This document shows, in pieces, positions 17,034-20,192 of a stretch of DNA of 20,192 nt. The first letter of the stretch is position 1. Each line of letters begins with the position of its first letter. The stretch comes from Chara braunii (Eukaryota > Streptophyta > Charophyceae > Charales > Characeae). The DNA lies in NCBI GenBank assembly GCA_003427395.1, contig BFEA01000091.1:2307390-2327581 (forward strand), written 5' to 3'. The position numbers were made by a program, and so were the translations under genes. Under the pieces are notes generated by a model. That model did no database searches. It was not told the origin of the DNA and worked only from the letters and a program-made list of their open reading frames with translations.

Positions 17034-17744
17034 CTATCGGCCCACCGCTGCCCAAATCTCATCCCAGTCCACCTCTCCCTCATTCGGATCATGAGAAGAG
17101 GCGTATACGTCCAGTGCATTGGCCGTGTCCCTGAGCCACTGACTGGAAGGCAGGAATCTCAGGTCTAGGTATAGACCATACATCAGTTCACACGTGTATC
17201 GCTCATACTCCCAATCTCGCGCCCTCAGAGCAGCTTCAACTGCTGCCTCTACCCTCGCCTGCCCACCAAAACTCTTCTCTATTAGAAACTCAGGCAGGAT
17301 TACTCGCAGCGGAGCAGATGGAAGCCTGAGTTCTCCAACGCGCTTGACCCTTACGCGGGTTAGCACTCGCTCTTCCCCATCACGGGACACTTCCCTCGCC
17401 CACTTCGTTGCAGCTGCCTCGGCTACCCTCAAAGGCTTAGCAAGCAGGCTCCCATGCCCAAGCGCCAACTCTATCCCATGCTCGATCCAGAATGAGGGCG
17501 AGGCGTACAGCGTCACCCTTACAATCGCACACTCCTGCTCGTCATCAAACCCATACTCGATCCAGGCAAGGATGTCCGTGCCCATCAACATGTCCCACAA
17601 TGACGAGAAGTACTCTCCTGCTCTGACTCGCCTGGGTATAGACACCTCGAGCCCCCCCTCTTTCTCAACTGGCCCGAGCATACGCGGGTCTTCCCGTGCA
17701 TAAGGCATCCTGAGTTGTCTTTGCTTTGTCTGGGTTCTGCCCAT
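17034..17744 (-). CDS. Unknown ORF upstream of gag (element 2)
   Basis: The first ATG in the frame is at 17744 and the TAG at 17036-17034, giving 236 aa. No family is recognised. It begins basic (GRTQTKQRQLRMPYARED), has an aromatic/acidic block (YFSSLWDMLMGTDILAWIEYGFDDEQECAIVRVTLYASPSFWIEHG), two Ala-rich helices (RVAEAAATKWAREV, ARVEAAVEAALRARDWEYERYTCELMYGLYLDL), and an acidic end (HDPNEGEVDWDEIWAAV). There is no transmembrane segment or zinc motif. It precedes gag on the same strand, the position of the extra ORF of Tat/Ogre-type plant elements, so a role in the element's own cycle is more likely than a host gene. That link is positional only. The frame is intact. Confidence 0.6.
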   Translation of the reverse strand: MGRTQTKQRQLRMPYAREDPRMLGPVEKEGGLEVSIPRRVRAGEYFSSLWDMLMGTDILAWIEYGFDDEQECAIVRVTLYASPSFWIEHGIELALGHGSLLAKPLRVAEAAATKWAREVSRDGEERVLTRVRVKRVGELRLPSAPLRVILPEFLIEKSFGGQARVEAAVEAALRARDWEYERYTCELMYGLYLDLRFLPSSQWLRDTANALDVYASSHDPNEGEVDWDEIWAAVGR

Positions 17745-19011
17745 CACAGACAAACGTCCAACACACGCCTTCCGTTATTAACCTGACAATCCCTATTCGT
17801 CTCGGAGGAGCGCCCCAAACGTACAAGGTGAATGGCCAACCATGAGCCAAATGCTGGACTGGAGGCATTCATATAAATCCCTACAGACTGATAAGATCCC
17901 AAATATAATCCCAATGTAATAGCCCATACGAAATGTCCTGAAAGGGATATCTGCTTAACCATATAACTTCACACACTTAGACATAACCTAGGCCTACAAG
18001 GTCTGACATTCATAGGTGAGTCCAGTGTATAGCTCAAAGTAACACCCTCAAAACGAAGAGTCTCAAGCCTTTAGTTTTCCACGTGGGTGATCCGGACCCA
18101 GAGGGGTCCAGGCGAAGGCCTAACATCAATCACTACCCGCCGCTCCATTAAAGATGAGCAAAGTATCCTAAGTGTTAGCTCTTCCACTGCTACTCCAACT
18201 CCCTCTAGGATCATACGTCCTCTACGTAAAGAATGTGTTACCCAGACTTACTACGTCCCGTAGCAGAGCAACCGCTTAGAATCCAGGCTCAGGCATCTAC
18301 GCCCACGCAGGTAGATCCTTCAGTTTTACTTAACCTGCCTCCCCTCAAGGCGCACAGACGAGTTCTAGCCTGCCATCTAGGAGAGGGTCTATACCTTCCA
18401 CTTTTAATCAAAGGAACATTATCTCACTCATCCTTAGTTCCGTTCTGATGCAACCGTATTACGATGCTTTCCCAATCACTCAGATGACTCTTATGGCAGT
18501 CAAAAAGGGTACAATATAGGGCTAATTCTCACAATAGCCATGCTTAACCTTAGTCACGCCAAGCACGCAAAGCACCATCCAGGCCTGCCAACTATCGAAT
18601 CAGAAAGGTTACCAATCCCAAATACCATCAGGCCAGTCAGAGTCGGTGAACGCAAAATCACAACACTTATCTCCCTCGAGCCACCCATACCACATTAATC
18701 CAAATCAGGTCATATCAATCAGAACCACATCGCTTGACCCTCACTTCATGTTTTTCATCCAGCATTGTCCGCTACCAACCATTTCATCCAAGTCAGTAAA
18801 AAAGGCAGAAGCGGTCACTTCGTTCGAATCATCAACCTGCCTCGAATCTAGACCTGATTTTTAAGGACCTGTCAATTCTACGGCGCTCCAATCAATAGTT
18901 GAGATATCAACTGATCACTCATATAGTCTCAACGAAACTTCTCATATGCCTATTCTCTCACTTCCAATACCCGGATGTTGTTCCACCAGGGACAACAATA
19001 GGCAGTCGTTA
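17745..19011 (-). other. Leader (5' untranslated region) of element 2
   Basis: This is the stretch between the primer-binding site and the first ORF. No frame of interest is seen. It has a 6-bp hairpin GGACCC/GGGTCC with loop AGAG at 18094-18109. A packaging signal would be expected in such a leader but cannot be identified by eye. Confidence 0.6.
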
Positions 19012-19029
19012 TCCCCGGCAACGGCGTCA
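19012..19029 (-). other. Primer-binding site, tRNA-Asp type
   Basis: The plus strand reads TCCCCGGCAACGGCGTCA, which matches the 3' end of plant tRNA-Asp (ending GGCAACGGCGCCA) at 17 of 18 positions, with the mismatch at 19027. On the minus strand it is the complementary primer-binding site, starting TGACGCCG where TGGCGCCG is usual. It lies two bases from the CA end of the LTR (19032-19033), the normal position. It is not a tRNA gene, because no T-loop or other arms precede it. It fixes the direction of element 2 and marks the inner border of its 5' LTR. Confidence 0.88.
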
Positions 19030-19041
19030 CCTGTCGAGCGC

Positions 19042-19232
19042 ATCGGTCCGGCACCGCACGCGGCGGCGTGGGACCCTCTCGGCCGCGTCACGCAGGAGTT
19101 GGACCAACCTCGTCACGAGCACACAAATGGAGCTTCNATCGGTCCGGCACCGCACGCGGCGGCGTGGGACCCTCTCGGCCGCGTCACGCAGGAGTTGGAC
19201 CAACCTCGTCACGAGCACACAAATGGAGCTTC
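19042..19232. repeat. Perfect 95-bp tandem duplication split by one N (probable assembly artefact)
   Basis: Bases 19042-19136 and 19138-19232 are identical, with one N at 19137. The left LTR lacks this duplication but has its own 95-bp one at a shifted position. Confidence 0.9.
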
Positions 19233-19848
19233 TTTAGGCCGCTCCGGCCGAGTGCGCCAGCCATACCTCTCGCGAGCCCCTACGACAGGATAGGGCCTAC
19301 GCGAGGCACAACTTACCTCCACTTTACGGGAGCTGTCACCTCCCTTCGGTGGGCGTATCCCCGCCGAGCTACCAGTCTACAGTACGAAAGCTAATCAGTT
19401 GCAATCGCAGAGGTGGACCAGCCGAGGGCGTTTCTCGTTCGCTGTAGCATAGGGGGTACGTGGGGTAATATGCCTATCGGACCCGCACGTGAACCGACAT
19501 CTTGGGGGGCTGAAGTCCCAAGCGCGGCTCGTCATCGGTCGACCAGGACGCATCCCACACACCACGCGCACACCACTTTACGAACAAACAAATAAAACGT
19601 GCACACACACATACAACACGACACAACACAAACAACACGACAACGCTCCTAGCCCCTCGGTAGTCAACCCATAACTTTCCGATGCGGAAATCGGACAGGC
19701 GTCGCGTGCGAGACTTAGTATAAAACCGCGCGGACGCAGGGCCTACTCATATTAACTCGCAATGCAAACGTACGCAGGCAGTCGCAATGATGGCATACTA
19801 TGTAGTACCCATAATCGTGCGGTCCTCGATAATTTCGAGGGTCGCATT

Positions 19849-19864
19849 CGACACTCAAGTGTCG
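19849..19864. repeat. Palindrome inside an LTR indel
   Basis: CGACACT, CA, AGTGTCG forms a perfect 7-bp stem. The left LTR lacks it at the matching place (about 5720-5730). Confidence 0.7.
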
Positions 19865-20192
19865 GCTGACACGCGCCTTGAGGGTTAATCTCTCGACGTT
19901 GGACAATCGCCAAGCACGGTTGGAGACCACACACCCTCTTCTACACTCTGTGCAGAGTGGGTGGTACACAGGTCCATACCTGTGATGGCAGTCGTCTCTT
20001 GCGGCCCTGGGGGTGAGTCCTACCCCAGGCCTGGACGGAAGTCAAGGGGTTTGACTTTGACGGCTGCCACGGACTATAACGTCAAACTACAAAAACTCCA
20101 AAAAGCAAAGGATAACAGAGGGTCTTCCTTTGTACTCAAGCCCAAATCTGGTTAACCTTTGCGCATGATCACCGTAAACCGCACGCATACCA

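Larger units (their letters stand above)
4906..20192 (-). mobile_element. Very large non-autonomous LTR retrotransposon with gag but no visible pol (element 2)
   Basis: Two direct copies of an approximately 1.15 kb sequence, both starting TGTCGAGCGC (4906 and 19032), bound the element. A primer-binding site for tRNA-Asp lies just left of the right copy in minus orientation, and a Gag-like ORF with a CCHC knuckle is on the minus strand. The element therefore reads right to left: 5' LTR (runs off the window), leader, unknown ORF, gag, about 9 kb without recognisable protease, reverse transcriptase, RNase H or integrase, then 3' LTR. It is at least 15.3 kb long. Elements with gag only depend on enzymes from autonomous relatives. 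Plant Tat/Ogre-type elements also carry an extra ORF before gag, but without pol I cannot place this one in a lineage. Confidence 0.75.
19032..20192 (-). repeat. 5' LTR of element 2 (runs off the window)
   Basis: It begins, like the left copy, with TGTCGAGCGC and stays alignable to the last base. It fills in most bases that are N in the left copy at 5228-5295. The plus-strand TATAAAAC is conserved at 19719-19726. Relative to the left copy it has an insertion that includes a perfect palindrome at 19849-19864. The right end is outside the window. Confidence 0.88.

Noticed and set aside
18998-19029. Possible tRNA-Asp gene, from the match to the tRNA 3' end
   Set aside because: Only the last 18 bases match; the T-arm and other arms are missing, and the place beside the LTR explains it as a primer-binding site.

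Overview
The window reads as repeat-rich nuclear DNA of a eukaryote, most likely a green plant or streptophyte alga. It has an RNase H-then-integrase polyprotein of Ty3/gypsy type, a primer-binding site matching the 3' end of plant-type tRNA-Asp, long terminal repeats, microsatellites and scattered single Ns from a draft assembly. The style of the polyprotein reminds me of charophyte or moss elements (Chara is my guess, unverified). I see no cellular gene, rRNA, tRNA gene or CRISPR array.

Region 1 (1-4905, plus strand) is the 3' part of a decayed Ty3/gypsy element. It holds the end of reverse transcriptase, RNase H, a spacer with a half PHD-like finger, an integrase, and an integrase tail, broken by two frame changes, three in-frame stops and two lost catalytic residues. 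Behind pol lie three small open frames of unknown function (2408-2956, 2957-3535, 3837-4283). They are in better condition than pol, and the first and third share a C-terminal motif. A 3' tail follows with a pyrimidine-rich run, an AAAT microsatellite and two hairpin-forming direct repeats.

Region 2 (4906 to beyond 20192, minus strand) is a second, very large LTR element that appears to be inserted into the tail of the first. Its two LTR copies start at 4906 and 19032 and are about 93% identical where compared. A tRNA-Asp-type primer-binding site lies two bases inside the right-hand LTR, which fixes the direction as right to left. Reading that way, the order is LTR, 1.25 kb leader, a 236-aa ORF of unknown function, a Gag-like ORF split by one stop with a CCHC zinc knuckle, then about 9 kb with no recognisable pol, then the other LTR. 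This is the layout of a non-autonomous element that carries gag but no pol.

The 9 kb without genes is not featureless. It holds a five-copy satellite of about 123 bp (6725-7345), an array of about twelve hairpins with a conserved loop and mutually different but self-complementary stems (7603-8540), two further small repeat families that behave the same way (11461-11683 and 14141-14266), and many isolated perfect stems. Stems that change while staying paired, around conserved loops, are the most unusual signal in the window.

Assembly caveats: two tandem duplications of exactly 95 bp, each split by a single N, look artificial, and a block at 11020-12380 has about 60 single Ns and is probably a collapsed repeat.
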